A stretch of DNA of 64,000 nucleotides from Scandinavium sp036409475 (GTDB lineage Bacteria > Pseudomonadota > Gammaproteobacteria > Enterobacterales > Enterobacteriaceae): assembly GCF_036409475.1 (NCBI RefSeq), contig NZ_JAYRCK010000011.1:1-64000 (forward strand). The letters run 5' to 3'. Below, piece by piece: positions 16,927 to 26,154 of the stretch. Numbering within the stretch: the stretch's first letter is position 1; each line of letters begins with the position of its first letter. Position numbers and translations under genes: made by a program. Under the pieces are notes generated by a model, which made no database searches, was not told the origin of the DNA, and saw nothing but the letters and a program-made list of their open reading frames with translations.

Positions 16927-17607
16927 ATGATTCGCGTTGAAAACCTGAGTAAAACCTTCGTCCTGCACCATCAAAACGGCATCCATCTGCCGGTGTTATA
17001 CAAAGCGGAACTGACTGTCAAGGCCGGGGAATGTGTGGTGCTGCACGGTCATTCCGGCAGCGGAAAATCCACGCTGCTGCGTTCGCTGTACGCCAACTAT
17101 TTGCCCGACGCGGGCCATATTCACATTAAGCACGGCGACGAATGGGTCGATTTGGTCACGGCTCCGGCGCGTAAAGTGCTGGAAGTGCGCAAAAGCACCA
17201 TCGGCTGGGTAAGCCAGTTTCTGCGCGTTATCCCGCGCATTTCTGCCCTCGACGTGGTGATGCAGCCGCTGCTTGATCTCGGTGTACCGCGCGACGAATG
17301 CTACGCCAAAGCCGCCAGCCTGCTAACGCGCCTCAATGTACCGGAACGACTGTGGCACCTCGCGCCATCAACGTTCTCCGGTGGTGAACAGCAGCGCGTG
17401 AACATCGCTCGCGGCTTTATTGTCGACTACCCGATTCTGCTGCTTGATGAACCGACCGCCTCGCTGGACGAGAAAAACAGCGCCGCCGTGGTGGAACTGA
17501 TTCGTGAGGCCAAAGCGCGCGGCGCGGCGATTGTCGGCATTTTCCATGATGAAGCGGTGCGCAATATTGTCGCCGACCGCCTGCACCCGATGGGAGCTGC
17601 AGCATGA
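16927..17607 (+). CDS. phnL: C-P lyase ABC-type ATPase PhnL
   Basis: The 226-residue protein has Walker A GHSGSGKST, signature FSGGEQQRVNIARG and Walker B ILLLDEPTASLDE. PhnL is needed with PhnGHI for nucleophilic displacement of adenine and forms a dimer with PhnK on the core complex. An RBS (AAGAGG) precedes the ATG. It overlaps phnM by 4 bp. Confidence 0.96.
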   Translation: MIRVENLSKTFVLHHQNGIHLPVLYKAELTVKAGECVVLHGHSGSGKSTLLRSLYANYLPDAGHIHIKHGDEWVDLVTAPARKVLEVRKSTIGWVSQFLRVIPRISALDVVMQPLLDLGVPRDECYAKAASLLTRLNVPERLWHLAPSTFSGGEQQRVNIARGFIVDYPILLLDEPTASLDEKNSAAVVELIREAKARGAAIVGIFHDEAVRNIVADRLHPMGAAA

Positions 17608-18740
17608 TTATCAACAACGTGAAGTTAGTGCTTGAAAACGAAGTGGTGCACGGCTCCATCGACGTTCAGGACGGCGTGATCCGCACCTACGCAGAAACCC
17701 AAAGCCAGAGCCCACAGGCGATGGACGGCGAAGGCGGCTGGCTGCTGCCAGGGCTGATTGAACTGCACACCGATAATCTGGATAAATTCTTCACCCCACG
17801 CCCAAAAGTGGACTGGCCCGCGCATTCCGCGATGAGCAGCCACGATGCACTGATGGTCGCCAGCGGCATTACTACGGTGCTGGATGCAGTGGCGATTGGG
17901 GATGTGCGCGACGGCGGCGACCGCCTCGAAAATCTGGAAAAGATGATTAACGCCGTGGAAGAGACGCAGAAACACGGCCTTAACCGTGCCGAGCACCGCC
18001 TGCATTTGCGCTGTGAACTGCCTCATTTCACCACCCTGCCGCTGTTTGAAAAGCTGGTTGACCGTGAACTGGTGTCGCTGGTGTCGCTGATGGATCACTC
18101 GCCGGGCCAGCGCCAGTACGCCGACCGCTCGAAATACCGCGAGTACTATCAGGGCAAATACCACCTGACCAACGATCAGATGGAGCGCTTTGAGGCCGAG
18201 CAAATCGCGCTGGCGGAAGAGTGGTCTCATCCGAACCGGATGGCGATTTCAGATCTCTGCCGTGCGCGTAACATTGCGCTGGCAAGCCATGACGATGCGA
18301 CACACGATCATGTCGTCGAATCTCATCAGATTGGCAGCGTTATCGCCGAATTTCCTACCACGTTCGAAGCAGCAGAGTCTTCCCGCAAGCTTGGCATGAA
18401 CGTGCTGATGGGCGCGCCAAACATCGTGCGCGGCGGCTCGCATTCCGGCAACGTGGCGGCGCATGAACTGGCCTCTCGCGGCCTGCTCGATATCCTCTCT
18501 TCTGACTATTACCCGGCAAGTCTGCTGGATGCGGCCTTCCGCATCGCCGATGACAGTCGCAACAGCTTCACGCTGCCGCAGGCGGTTGCTCTTGTGACGC
18601 GCAATCCGGCTCGCGCGCTGAATCTGGACGACCGCGGCACACTTGCCGAAGGCAAACGCGCCGACCTCGTGCTGGTGCATCGCAAGGGCGAAAACGTCCA
18701 CATCGATCATGTCTGGCGTCAGGGCAAGAGGGTCTTTTAA
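17604..18740 (+). CDS. phnM: Ribose-1-phosphonate-5-triphosphate diphosphatase PhnM
   Basis: The 378-residue amidohydrolase-superfamily protein (E. coli 378) removes pyrophosphate from the ribose-1-phosphonate triphosphate, making the substrate of PhnJ. Metal ligands are visible in ELHTDNLDKF near the N-terminus and in ASHDDATHDHV and SSDYYP further on. It overlaps phnL upstream and phnN downstream (TAATG). Confidence 0.96.
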   Translation: MIINNVKLVLENEVVHGSIDVQDGVIRTYAETQSQSPQAMDGEGGWLLPGLIELHTDNLDKFFTPRPKVDWPAHSAMSSHDALMVASGITTVLDAVAIGDVRDGGDRLENLEKMINAVEETQKHGLNRAEHRLHLRCELPHFTTLPLFEKLVDRELVSLVSLMDHSPGQRQYADRSKYREYYQGKYHLTNDQMERFEAEQIALAEEWSHPNRMAISDLCRARNIALASHDDATHDHVVESHQIGSVIAEFPTTFEAAESSRKLGMNVLMGAPNIVRGGSHSGNVAAHELASRGLLDILSSDYYPASLLDAAFRIADDSRNSFTLPQAVALVTRNPARALNLDDRGTLAEGKRADLVLVHRKGENVHIDHVWRQGKRVF

Positions 18741-19306
18741 TGACGGGAAAGCTCATCTGGTTAGTCGGCCCTTCCGGGTCCGGGAAAGACAGCCTGCTGG
18801 AAGCACTGCGCCAGCGGGAAGATGCGCAGATGTTAGTGGCGCATCGCTACATTACACGCTCTGCCAGCGCGGGAAGTGAAAACCATATCGCGCTAAGCGA
18901 ACACGAGTTTTTTACTCGCGCCGAGCGCCAGCTTTTCGCCCTGAGCTGGCATGCGAACAATCTCTATTACGGCGTTGGCATTGAAATTGACGTCTGGCTT
19001 CACGCCGGGTTTGACGTGGTGGTGAACGGCTCACGCGCACATCTGGCGCAAACCAAAGCGCGTTATGCCGATGCGCTGCTGCCCATCTGCTTGCAGGTGT
19101 CGCCCGACGTGCTGCGAAGCCGCCTGGAACAGCGTGGCAGAGAGACACAGAAAGAGATTGATCAGCGTCTCGACAGAGCGGCACGTTACACGCCGACGGA
19201 CTGTTTAACGCTGAATAACGACGGCAGTCTGCTACAGTCTGTGGAGACGTTTTTGCACCTGATTCGCACCCACGGAAACCAAAAAGAGAGCCAGCATGCC
19301 CTGTGA
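18740..19306 (+). CDS. phnN: Ribose 1,5-bisphosphate phosphokinase PhnN
   Basis: The 188-residue P-loop kinase (GPSGSGKDS at the N-terminus, guanylate-kinase-like fold) phosphorylates ribose 1,5-bisphosphate to PRPP, returning the sugar to nucleotide metabolism. The length is close to E. coli (185). The ATG shares its first base with the phnM stop codon; the 3' end overlaps phnO by 11 bp. Confidence 0.95.
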   Translation: MTGKLIWLVGPSGSGKDSLLEALRQREDAQMLVAHRYITRSASAGSENHIALSEHEFFTRAERQLFALSWHANNLYYGVGIEIDVWLHAGFDVVVNGSRAHLAQTKARYADALLPICLQVSPDVLRSRLEQRGRETQKEIDQRLDRAARYTPTDCLTLNNDGSLLQSVETFLHLIRTHGNQKESQHAL

Positions 19307-19727
19307 ACTTCGCCGCGCCACCCTTGATGATACCGAAGCCGTTTACGGCCTGATTTGCGAGCTAAAACAGAAAGACTACGATCGGCAGATTTTCGCGGCA
19401 GGCTTCGCCGCGAATCTCAACAATCCGAACCAGCACTATCAGTTAGCCGTGCTGGACGGAAACGTGGTCGGGATGATTGGTCTGCAAATCATGTTTCCGC
19501 TCAACCTGAACTGCTGGATTGGCGAAATTCAGGAACTGGTCATTTTGCCGCAGGTCCGCGGCCTGAACATCGGCAAAAAACTGCTGGCGTGGGCGGAAGA
19601 CGAAGCCCGTGCGCAGGGCGCAAGCCTGATGGAACTGTCCAGCGGCAAGGTACGCACCGACGCGCACCGTTTTTACCTGCGCGAAGGGTATCTGCAAAGC
19701 CACTTCCGCTTTAAGAAAGCGTTGTGA
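19296..19727 (+). CDS. phnO: Aminoalkylphosphonate N-acetyltransferase PhnO
   Basis: This 143-residue GNAT-fold protein (E. coli 144) acetylates aminoalkylphosphonates such as aminomethylphosphonate with acetyl-CoA, which is needed for some substrates of the C-P lyase and also detoxifies them. The acetyl-CoA site is seen in LPQVRGLNIGKKLL. It overlaps phnN by 11 bp; a REP element separates it from phnP. Confidence 0.94.
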   Translation: MPCELRRATLDDTEAVYGLICELKQKDYDRQIFAAGFAANLNNPNQHYQLAVLDGNVVGMIGLQIMFPLNLNCWIGEIQELVILPQVRGLNIGKKLLAWAEDEARAQGASLMELSSGKVRTDAHRFYLREGYLQSHFRFKKAL

Positions 19728-19732
19728 ACACC

Positions 19733-19802
19733 TTGCCGGGTGGCGCTTCGCTGACCCGGCCTACGGGTTTTGTAGGCCCGGCAAACAACGTGCCGCCGGG
19801 CA
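19733..19802. repeat. REP/BIME between phnO and phnP
   Basis: A second REP pair inside the phn cluster (TTGCCGGGTGGC.. and ..GTGCCGCCGGGCAA), placed between phnO and phnP. Confidence 0.85.
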
Positions 19803-19819
19803 ATTTTCGAGGATAAACC

Positions 19820-20578
19820 ATGAGCCTGACTCTCCGTCTGACCGGTACCGGCGGCGCCCAGCTCGTGCCGGCCTTCGGCTGCGAATGCGTCGCCTGTCAG
19901 CGTGCTCGCCTGAATCCGGGTTATCGCCGTCGCCCTTGTAGCGCCGAGGTGCGCTATAACGAGGCTGTGACCTTGCTGGATGCTGGCATCCCCGATTTGA
20001 TGGACCACCATCCGGCTGGCAGTTTCCGCCAGTTTTTACTGACCCACTATCATATGGATCACGTACAAGGGCTGTTTCCGCTGCGCTGGGGTATTGGGGA
20101 AAAAATCCCGGTTTACGGCCCGCCAGATGAAGAAGGCTGCGACGATTTGTTCAAACATCCGGGGATACTGGATTTCAGCCACACTGTTGAACCGTTTGTG
20201 GTGTTTGAACTGCAAGGGTTGCAGGTCACACCGTTACCGCTCACCCATTCCAAACTGACCTTTGGCTACCTGCTGGAATCCGCTCACAGCCGTGTGGCAT
20301 GGCTCTCCGATACCGCCGGGTTGCCAGAAAAGACGCTCAAGTTCCTGCTCAACAACCACCCTCAGGTGATGATCATTGATTGCAGCCACGAACCACGCCC
20401 TCAGACTCCGCGTAATCACTGCGATCTCAACACGGTACTGGCGATCAACGAGATCGTACGCTGCCCGCGCGTGGTGCTGACGCATATCAGCCATCAGTTT
20501 GACGAGTGGCTGATGGACAATGCGTTACCAGAAGGATTTGAAGCCGGGTTTGATGGAATGGAGATTGTGGTGGATTAG
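19820..20578 (+). CDS. phnP: Phosphoribosyl 1,2-cyclic phosphate phosphodiesterase PhnP
   Basis: The 252-residue metallo-beta-lactamase-fold enzyme (E. coli 252) opens ribose 1,2-cyclic phosphate 5-phosphate, the product of PhnJ, to ribose 1,5-bisphosphate. The active-site motif HYHMDH and an N-terminal Cys set (GCECVACQ) for the structural zinc are present. RBS GAGG precedes the ATG. It is the last gene of the cluster and ends convergently with yjdP, overlapping by 4 bp. Confidence 0.96.
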   Translation: MSLTLRLTGTGGAQLVPAFGCECVACQRARLNPGYRRRPCSAEVRYNEAVTLLDAGIPDLMDHHPAGSFRQFLLTHYHMDHVQGLFPLRWGIGEKIPVYGPPDEEGCDDLFKHPGILDFSHTVEPFVVFELQGLQVTPLPLTHSKLTFGYLLESAHSRVAWLSDTAGLPEKTLKFLLNNHPQVMIIDCSHEPRPQTPRNHCDLNTVLAINEIVRCPRVVLTHISHQFDEWLMDNALPEGFEAGFDGMEIVVD

Positions 20579-20910
20579 CGATCGTACTCATCCTGCAACC
20601 GACGTTCTTCATCGTCAAGCTGGCGACGTTCCTGGTCCAGCTGGCGCTGGCGGTCATCAAGCTGATGGCGGCGATCTTCAAGCTGACGATAGCGATCGTC
20701 ATACTGGCGATTGCGGGTTGTGTCCTGTTGGCGATTGTCATCTTCATTATCATCACGATCGTCGTGATAAACGTGGTCGTTGCTCGGCTTATAGGCGTCA
20801 TTGATCGCCTGCTGAATGTTGCCGATCGCATCATCGATAATATCTGCGCGGGCACTCTGGCTCATCAAAGGCAGCGTACAAAACAGCAGCGCAAGGGTTG
20901 TTCGTTTCAT
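20575..20910 (-). CDS. yjdP: YjdP, small secreted charged protein
   Basis: The 111-residue protein (E. coli 109) has a Sec signal peptide (MKRTTLALLFCTLPLM..SARA). The mature part is extremely hydrophilic, with repeated D-D-R-x-R/Q-Q-L heptad-like units suggesting a charged single helix in the periplasm. No function is known. It converges on phnP with a 4-bp overlap at the stop codons. Confidence 0.88.
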   Translation of the reverse strand: MKRTTLALLFCTLPLMSQSARADIIDDAIGNIQQAINDAYKPSNDHVYHDDRDDNEDDNRQQDTTRNRQYDDRYRQLEDRRHQLDDRQRQLDQERRQLDDEERRLQDEYDR

Positions 20911-20979
20911 CAGGTCAGTCTCTGGGTTGGACTGACCTGAGCGTAATCAACGCAGGCAGGGGCGGGTAGTGGAGGAATC

Positions 20980-23262
20980 TCAATTACGGGTCGCCTGACG
21001 CAACGCCTGAGCAAGCTGCGTGCGGGTGAACGGTTTATGCAGCAGCTCAACGTCCGGCAGTTGCGGGTTGTGGGCCGGACGCAAATCCTGCCCGCTGATC
21101 ATCAGCACGGCCACCTGCGGGTGATGGCTTCTCGCATAACTGACAACGTCTGCGCCGCTCAGTTTTCCCGGCAACATCAGGTCGCTCACCAGCATGGCGA
21201 TATCCGGCGAGGCATCCAGCATCGTTATGGCTTGTTCGCCATTCATTGCTTCCAGCGTCAGCCAGCCCAGTTGGTGCAGCTGTTCGCACAGCGTCTGGCG
21301 CACATCGGCTTCGTCTTCCAGCACCAGCGCCAGCTGTTCGGCAGGCTGCTCTTCCGGCATGATTTCTTCGTACGTGCGCTCAATGGCCTGCAATGTGGAG
21401 CGAGGAAGCTGCAAGCGCACGGTGGTGCCCTGTCCCGGCGCGCTTTCAATTTCGACTCGCCCACCTGACTGACGCACAAAACCATACACCATCGACAGCC
21501 CTAGTCCGCTGCCGCTGCCCGTTTGTTTGGTGGTGAAAAACGGTTCGAACACCTGCGCTTTCACCTCCTGCGACATTCCGCTGCCGTGATCAATCACCTC
21601 GACGGCCACCATATCCTGCCTGCGCCCGTCGCTGCGGGTCACGCGCTGATTCCAGGTGCGGATTTTGATGATCCCAGCTTGCCCTTCCATTGCATCGCGG
21701 GCGTTCATCACCATGTTGATAATGGCATTTTCCAGTTGCCCAACATCAATCCACGCCGCCCATGCCGGGGTTTGCGCTTCGATATCCAGCGTCAGACTTG
21801 AAGGCAGCGAGTGACGCATCAGCTCGCCCAGATTCTCCAGCAGCCCTTTCATTTCTACCGCATGCGGATGCAGCGATTGTTTGCGGGAAAACGCCAGCAG
21901 CCGTTGCGTCAATAATGCCCCACGCTCTGCGGCTTTTAACGCCCGGGAAATTCGCGGTGCGTCTGCCTCGTTGGGTTTAACCAGCTCGAGGCTACCGATA
22001 ATCACCGCCAGCAAATTATTGAAATCGTGGGCTAACCCGCCCGTTAGCTGGCCTACGGCTTTCATTTTCTGACTGTGGAGCAGCGCTTGCTCCAGCCCCT
22101 GACGTTCAATTTTGTCGATTTCCATCTGGGTGGTTTTTTCTTTCAACAGCCGGGTGGTGTGCTCAAGCGAAGCCATATTACGGGCGAACAAGCTGAACGA
22201 GCGCGCCAGTTCGCCCAGTTCGTCGCGTCGTTGTAATGCAGGGACTGGCACATCCTGCTCACCGTGCGCCAGCCGCGACATCGCATCCGAAATGGCGTTC
22301 AGGTTCGAGCCCAGATTGCGGTAGATATACCAGCCTGCAAACCCGGTAATAATCAGCGCCAGCAGGGCAAAACTGAGGATCAGATCGACTATCGACCCCA
22401 GCTCTCTATGGCTTTGCGAAACCCGTTGCTCTGAAGACTGCGCCACCTGCGCCACATACTGATTGATGTCTTCGTTGAGGATTGCCACCAGCGCTTTGAT
22501 ATGGAACATGTACCAGCTGATCGCCAGGTCGCTTTGCTCAAGCTGTAGTGAAAGCGGGGCTAACTTGTGCAGTTCTGCGCCGAAATCCGGCAAAATGAAG
22601 GTGATCAGCGGGTCAGCACTTTGCGTGGGCAAAGCGTGCATGACTTCATCAAGCTGACGCACCGTAGAGCGGGGCATCGGCGTTTCAATCGAGGCGGTGA
22701 TCAGCCGGTCCATTTCCAGCAACAGACGCCCATCCAGCGAGCCTTCGCCCTGACGCCGATTGATTTCCTCCAGATGACGTAAGTAGCTCTGGTTCTGGTA
22801 GAGCGAGCTCAACAGTGCGTTACGCTCCAGATGGCGCTGTTGCCCACGTTGCAACATGCCCGCCACGCTCTGCTGAAGTTCATTGCTGCGCTGAATAATG
22901 CGCTGTACCAGCTCAGGCTCACGGCTGGCAAGCGGGGCGGTTGCCAGCTTTTCCAGCGAGCGTTTTAGCGACTGCTGTGTGGCCTGCAAACGCTCGGCTT
23001 CCCCTTTGTATTCCAGCGCGCCGACCACCTGAGAAAGCCGCACCGCCGCTGTCGCCACGTTGGCTGTATCGCGCGCCAGATTCATGCTGCCAGTCATGTC
23101 ATCGAACGTTTGTTGCTGCACCTGTTCCTGGATTCGGCTGGCGTGACGGAACCCGAGCACGGCCGCGACGCAGACCATCAGCGTGACGGCCACCACCAGC
23201 AGATTGAAAAACAGCAGGCGGCCGCGAGCACTGGCAAAGAACGACGGTCGGCGTAATGGCAT
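20980..23262 (-). CDS. TorS-like hybrid sensor histidine kinase
   Basis: The 760-residue protein is taken from the Met at 23262 (MPLRRPSFFASARGR), preceded by GGGAG; a longer frame runs into a repeat and is rejected. Order of domains: TM1 about 18-38, a long helical periplasmic sensor region 40-290, TM2 about 291-313, HAMP 314-365, dimerisation domain with H412 in GGLAHDFNN, ATPase domain with DHGSGM and GSGLGLSM, then a C-terminal receiver domain from about 640. The periplasmic helical bundle resembles TorS-type sensors, which read a sugar- or ligand-bound binding protein. It lies opposite to and beside a sugar operon, with an OmpR-type regulator on the far side, so it probably senses that sugar. 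No HPt protein is seen nearby. Confidence 0.88.
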   Translation of the reverse strand: MPLRRPSFFASARGRLLFFNLLVVAVTLMVCVAAVLGFRHASRIQEQVQQQTFDDMTGSMNLARDTANVATAAVRLSQVVGALEYKGEAERLQATQQSLKRSLEKLATAPLASREPELVQRIIQRSNELQQSVAGMLQRGQQRHLERNALLSSLYQNQSYLRHLEEINRRQGEGSLDGRLLLEMDRLITASIETPMPRSTVRQLDEVMHALPTQSADPLITFILPDFGAELHKLAPLSLQLEQSDLAISWYMFHIKALVAILNEDINQYVAQVAQSSEQRVSQSHRELGSIVDLILSFALLALIITGFAGWYIYRNLGSNLNAISDAMSRLAHGEQDVPVPALQRRDELGELARSFSLFARNMASLEHTTRLLKEKTTQMEIDKIERQGLEQALLHSQKMKAVGQLTGGLAHDFNNLLAVIIGSLELVKPNEADAPRISRALKAAERGALLTQRLLAFSRKQSLHPHAVEMKGLLENLGELMRHSLPSSLTLDIEAQTPAWAAWIDVGQLENAIINMVMNARDAMEGQAGIIKIRTWNQRVTRSDGRRQDMVAVEVIDHGSGMSQEVKAQVFEPFFTTKQTGSGSGLGLSMVYGFVRQSGGRVEIESAPGQGTTVRLQLPRSTLQAIERTYEEIMPEEQPAEQLALVLEDEADVRQTLCEQLHQLGWLTLEAMNGEQAITMLDASPDIAMLVSDLMLPGKLSGADVVSYARSHHPQVAVLMISGQDLRPAHNPQLPDVELLHKPFTRTQLAQALRQATRN

Positions 23263-23291
23263 GGTGGCTCCCTTTGTGAATACGGTGATAA

Positions 23292-23407
23292 CCCCTCTCC
23301 CCGGCCCTCTCCCCAAAGGAGAGGGAGAAAACCAAACCAGCTCCAACCGTGAGAGGGAGCAAACCGGTCGATCCCCTCTCCCCGCGGGAGAGGGTTAGGG
23401 AGAGGGG
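23292..23407. repeat. Large palindromic CT-rich intergenic repeat, copy B
   Basis: Outer arms CCCCTCTCCCCGGCCCTCTC and the matching arm ending GGTTAGGGAGAGGGG flank a partly palindromic centre, as in copies A and C. It sits in the divergent region between the hybrid kinase and the sugar operon. Confidence 0.75.
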
Positions 23408-23526
23408 CGCGCTGTGAGTCACATCAAATTCCCCGCACTATGACAAATATGAACGGCCTCTGACATTTTGCATTTACTTTCCTGTGATGGACTGCTGATA
23501 TCGACCAGACTCTCAGGAGTGCCACC
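23408..23526 (+). promoter_or_regulatory. Promoter region of the sugar ABC/catabolic operon
   Basis: A CRP-like half-site with partial dyad (TGTGAGTCACATCA at 23413-23426) lies about 100 bp before the start codon, which fits catabolite control of a sugar operon. The binding site of the linked OmpR-type regulator is probably here too, but I cannot point to its repeats. RBS CAGGAG precedes 23527. Confidence 0.4.
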
Positions 23527-25047
23527 ATGAATCAGACGCCCGTGTTGGAGATGCGCAACATTGCCAAAGCGTTCGGCAAATTCTATGCGCTGAAAGGGGT
23601 GGACCTGACGGTATATCCCGGCGAAATCCATGCGCTGATGGGTGAAAACGGCGCGGGGAAAAGCACGCTGATGAAGATCCTCGCCGGGGCCTATACCGCC
23701 ACCAGCGGTGAGATCCTGATTGACGGTCAGCCGCATACCATCAAAGGCCCGAAAGACGCACTCGGTGCAGGCATTACGCTGATTTATCAGGAGATGCAGC
23801 TCGCGCCAAACCTGACCGTTGCCGAAAACATTTTCCTCGGCAGCGAGCTTTCTCGCGGTGGCCTGGTGCAGCGCAAAACCATGGTGATGCAGGCGCAGGA
23901 GGTGATCAACCGCCTGGGCGCTCAGTTCAAAGCCACCGATCTGGTCATGAAGCTGACCATCGCCGAGCAGCAGCAGGTGGAAATCGCCCGCGCACTGCAT
24001 CGCAACAGCCGCATTCTGGTGATGGATGAACCCACCGCCGCCCTTTCTTCCCGTGAAACACACCGCCTGTTTGAACTCATCATGCGTCTTCGTGATGAGG
24101 GCATGGCGATCATCTACATCAGCCATCGCATGGCGGAAGTGTATGAACTCTCCGACCGCGTGAGCGTGCTGCGCGACGGGCAATACGTCGGCAGCCTGAC
24201 TCGCGACAAACTGAATGCTTCTGAACTGGTGCGGATGATGGTGGGCCGCCCGTTAAGCGATCTGTTCAACAAAGAGCGTGATATCCCACATGGCCAGCCG
24301 CACCTCAACGTTCACCATCTGACGGATGGCGGCAAAGTGCAGCCGTGCAGCCTGCTGGTGCGCTCGGGTGAAATTGTCGGGCTGGCGGGGTTGGTTGGCG
24401 CAGGGCGCTCCGAGTTAGCGCAGCTTATCTTCGGCGTGCGTAAAGCGACTGGCGGCGTGATTGAAGTCGATGGCGAACCGGTGCTTATCCACTCCCCACG
24501 CGAAGCGATTGATTTGGGCATTGGTTTCCTGACGGAGAACCGCAAAGAGCAAGGGCTGTTCCTCGAACTGGCGGCACAGGAAAACATCACCATGGCGACG
24601 CTGGAGCGCGATGCGCATTACGGCATGCTCGACCGCAAAAAGGCGCAAAGCATTTCTGACGACGCTATCAAGCTGCTGAATATTCGCGTGCCGCACTCGC
24701 AGGTGCGGGCGGGCGGATTATCGGGGGGTAATCAGCAAAAGCTGTTGATCTCTCGCTGGGTCGCCATCGGCCCACGCATTTTGATTCTGGATGAACCCAC
24801 TCGCGGCGTGGACGTGGGCGCGAAGAGCGAAATCTATCGCATCATGAACCAGATGGCGCGCCAGGGCGTGGCGATTTTGATGATTTCCAGCGAGCTGCCG
24901 GAAGTGGTCGGCATGAGCGACCGGGTTTATGTGATGCGTGAAGGCAGCATCGCCGGGGAACTGCTCAGCCACGATATCACCCAGGAAAACATTATGCGGC
25001 TTGCTACCGGCGTGAACGAATCCCATCACCAGGCGGTGTCACCATGA
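23527..25047 (+). CDS. Sugar ABC transporter ATP-binding protein (RbsA-like)
   Basis: The 506-residue protein is a tandem ATPase of the ribose/xylose/galactose type. The first half has Walker A GENGAGKST and the second half the degenerate loop GLVGAGRSE normal for this family; the signature LSGGNQQKLLISRW is in the second half. It powers sugar uptake with the permease and binding protein that follow. It overlaps the permease by 4 bp. The operon matches in content the locus of E. coli O157:H7 that carries the D-lyxose isomerase EcSI, and occupies the place where K-12 has the allose genes. Confidence 0.93.
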   Translation: MNQTPVLEMRNIAKAFGKFYALKGVDLTVYPGEIHALMGENGAGKSTLMKILAGAYTATSGEILIDGQPHTIKGPKDALGAGITLIYQEMQLAPNLTVAENIFLGSELSRGGLVQRKTMVMQAQEVINRLGAQFKATDLVMKLTIAEQQQVEIARALHRNSRILVMDEPTAALSSRETHRLFELIMRLRDEGMAIIYISHRMAEVYELSDRVSVLRDGQYVGSLTRDKLNASELVRMMVGRPLSDLFNKERDIPHGQPHLNVHHLTDGGKVQPCSLLVRSGEIVGLAGLVGAGRSELAQLIFGVRKATGGVIEVDGEPVLIHSPREAIDLGIGFLTENRKEQGLFLELAAQENITMATLERDAHYGMLDRKKAQSISDDAIKLLNIRVPHSQVRAGGLSGGNQQKLLISRWVAIGPRILILDEPTRGVDVGAKSEIYRIMNQMARQGVAILMISSELPEVVGMSDRVYVMREGSIAGELLSHDITQENIMRLATGVNESHHQAVSP

Positions 25048-26045
25048 GCAAAGAGAACTCTGTACCCACACCTCAGCAAGTCGCGAAAACGTCAGCCAAA
25101 AAAATGCTGATGGGGGATTTGATGCAAACCGTCGGTATCTTGCCGATATTGATCCTGATTGTGGCGGTGTTTGGCTTTATCACGCCAAACTTCTTCACCG
25201 AGAGTAATCTGCTGAACATCACCCGCCAGGCATCCATCAACATTGTGCTTGCTGCGGGCATGACCTTCATCATTTTGACCGGCGGGATTGACCTTTCAGT
25301 TGGCTCAATTCTTGGCACCACGGCGGTCGCCGCGATGGTGGTGTCGCTGATTCCTGAATTTGCGCTGTTATCAATTCCGGCAGCGCTGATGCTTGGGCTG
25401 GTGCTGGGTTTGTTCAACGGAGCCTTAGTGGCGTTTGCCGGGCTACCGCCGTTTATTGTCACGCTAGGCACGTATACCGCCCTGCGAGGCGCGGCCTATC
25501 TGCTGGCTGACGGCACGACAGTCATCAACTCTGACATCAGCTTTGAGTGGATAGGCAACAATTACCTTGGGCCGATCCCGTGGCTGGTGGTGATTGCGCT
25601 GGCGGTGATTGCCGTGTGCTGGTTCATTCTGCGCCGCACCACGCTTGGCGTTCATATCTATGCGGTTGGCGGCAACATGCAGGCCGCGCGGCTGACGGGC
25701 ATCAAAGTGTGGCTGGTGTTGCTGTTTGTCTATGGCATGAGCGGCCTGCTTTCCGGGCTTGGCGGCATCATGAGCGCCTCACGGCTTTACAGCGCCAACG
25801 GCAACCTTGGCGTGGGCTATGAGCTGGATGCGATTGCTGCGGTGATCCTCGGCGGCACCAGTTTTGTCGGCGGGATCGGCACGATCACCGGCACGCTGGT
25901 TGGCGCGTTGATCATCGCCACCCTCAATAACGGCATGACGCTGATGGGCGTCTCTTACTTCTGGCAACTGGTGATCAAAGGGGCGGTGATCATCATTGCG
26001 GTGCTGATCGACAAATACCGTACCCGACATCATCAAAGTGCATAA
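25044..26045 (+). CDS. Sugar ABC transporter permease (RbsC-like)
   Basis: This 333-residue inner-membrane protein has about ten hydrophobic helices and the family motifs TGGIDLSVGS and ILGGTSFVGGIGT. It forms the channel of the importer as a homodimer. The start overlaps the ATPase stop by 4 bp. A REP element follows, separating it from the binding-protein gene. Confidence 0.93.
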   Translation: MSKENSVPTPQQVAKTSAKKMLMGDLMQTVGILPILILIVAVFGFITPNFFTESNLLNITRQASINIVLAAGMTFIILTGGIDLSVGSILGTTAVAAMVVSLIPEFALLSIPAALMLGLVLGLFNGALVAFAGLPPFIVTLGTYTALRGAAYLLADGTTVINSDISFEWIGNNYLGPIPWLVVIALAVIAVCWFILRRTTLGVHIYAVGGNMQAARLTGIKVWLVLLFVYGMSGLLSGLGGIMSASRLYSANGNLGVGYELDAIAAVILGGTSFVGGIGTITGTLVGALIIATLNNGMTLMGVSYFWQLVIKGAVIIIAVLIDKYRTRHHQSA

Positions 26046-26047
26046 AC

Positions 26048-26119
26048 CCTGCCGGATGGCGGCGTATACGCCTTATCCGGCCTACCCGTAGGCCTGATAA
26101 GCGCAGCGCCATCAGGCAA
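26048..26119. repeat. REP/BIME inside the sugar operon
   Basis: A REP pair (GCCGGATGGCGGCG.. and ..GCGCAGCGCCATCAGGC) lies between permease and binding-protein genes. It may serve differential expression, since binding proteins are needed in excess. Confidence 0.85.
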
Positions 26120-26154
26120 TGACAATAAAAAGTACCCTACATGAGGAAAGTCAT

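Noticed and set aside
23263..23346. Longer N-terminus of the hybrid kinase starting at 23346
   Set aside because: The extra 28 residues are read through the palindromic repeat; the Met at 23262 has an RBS and is followed directly by the first membrane helix.
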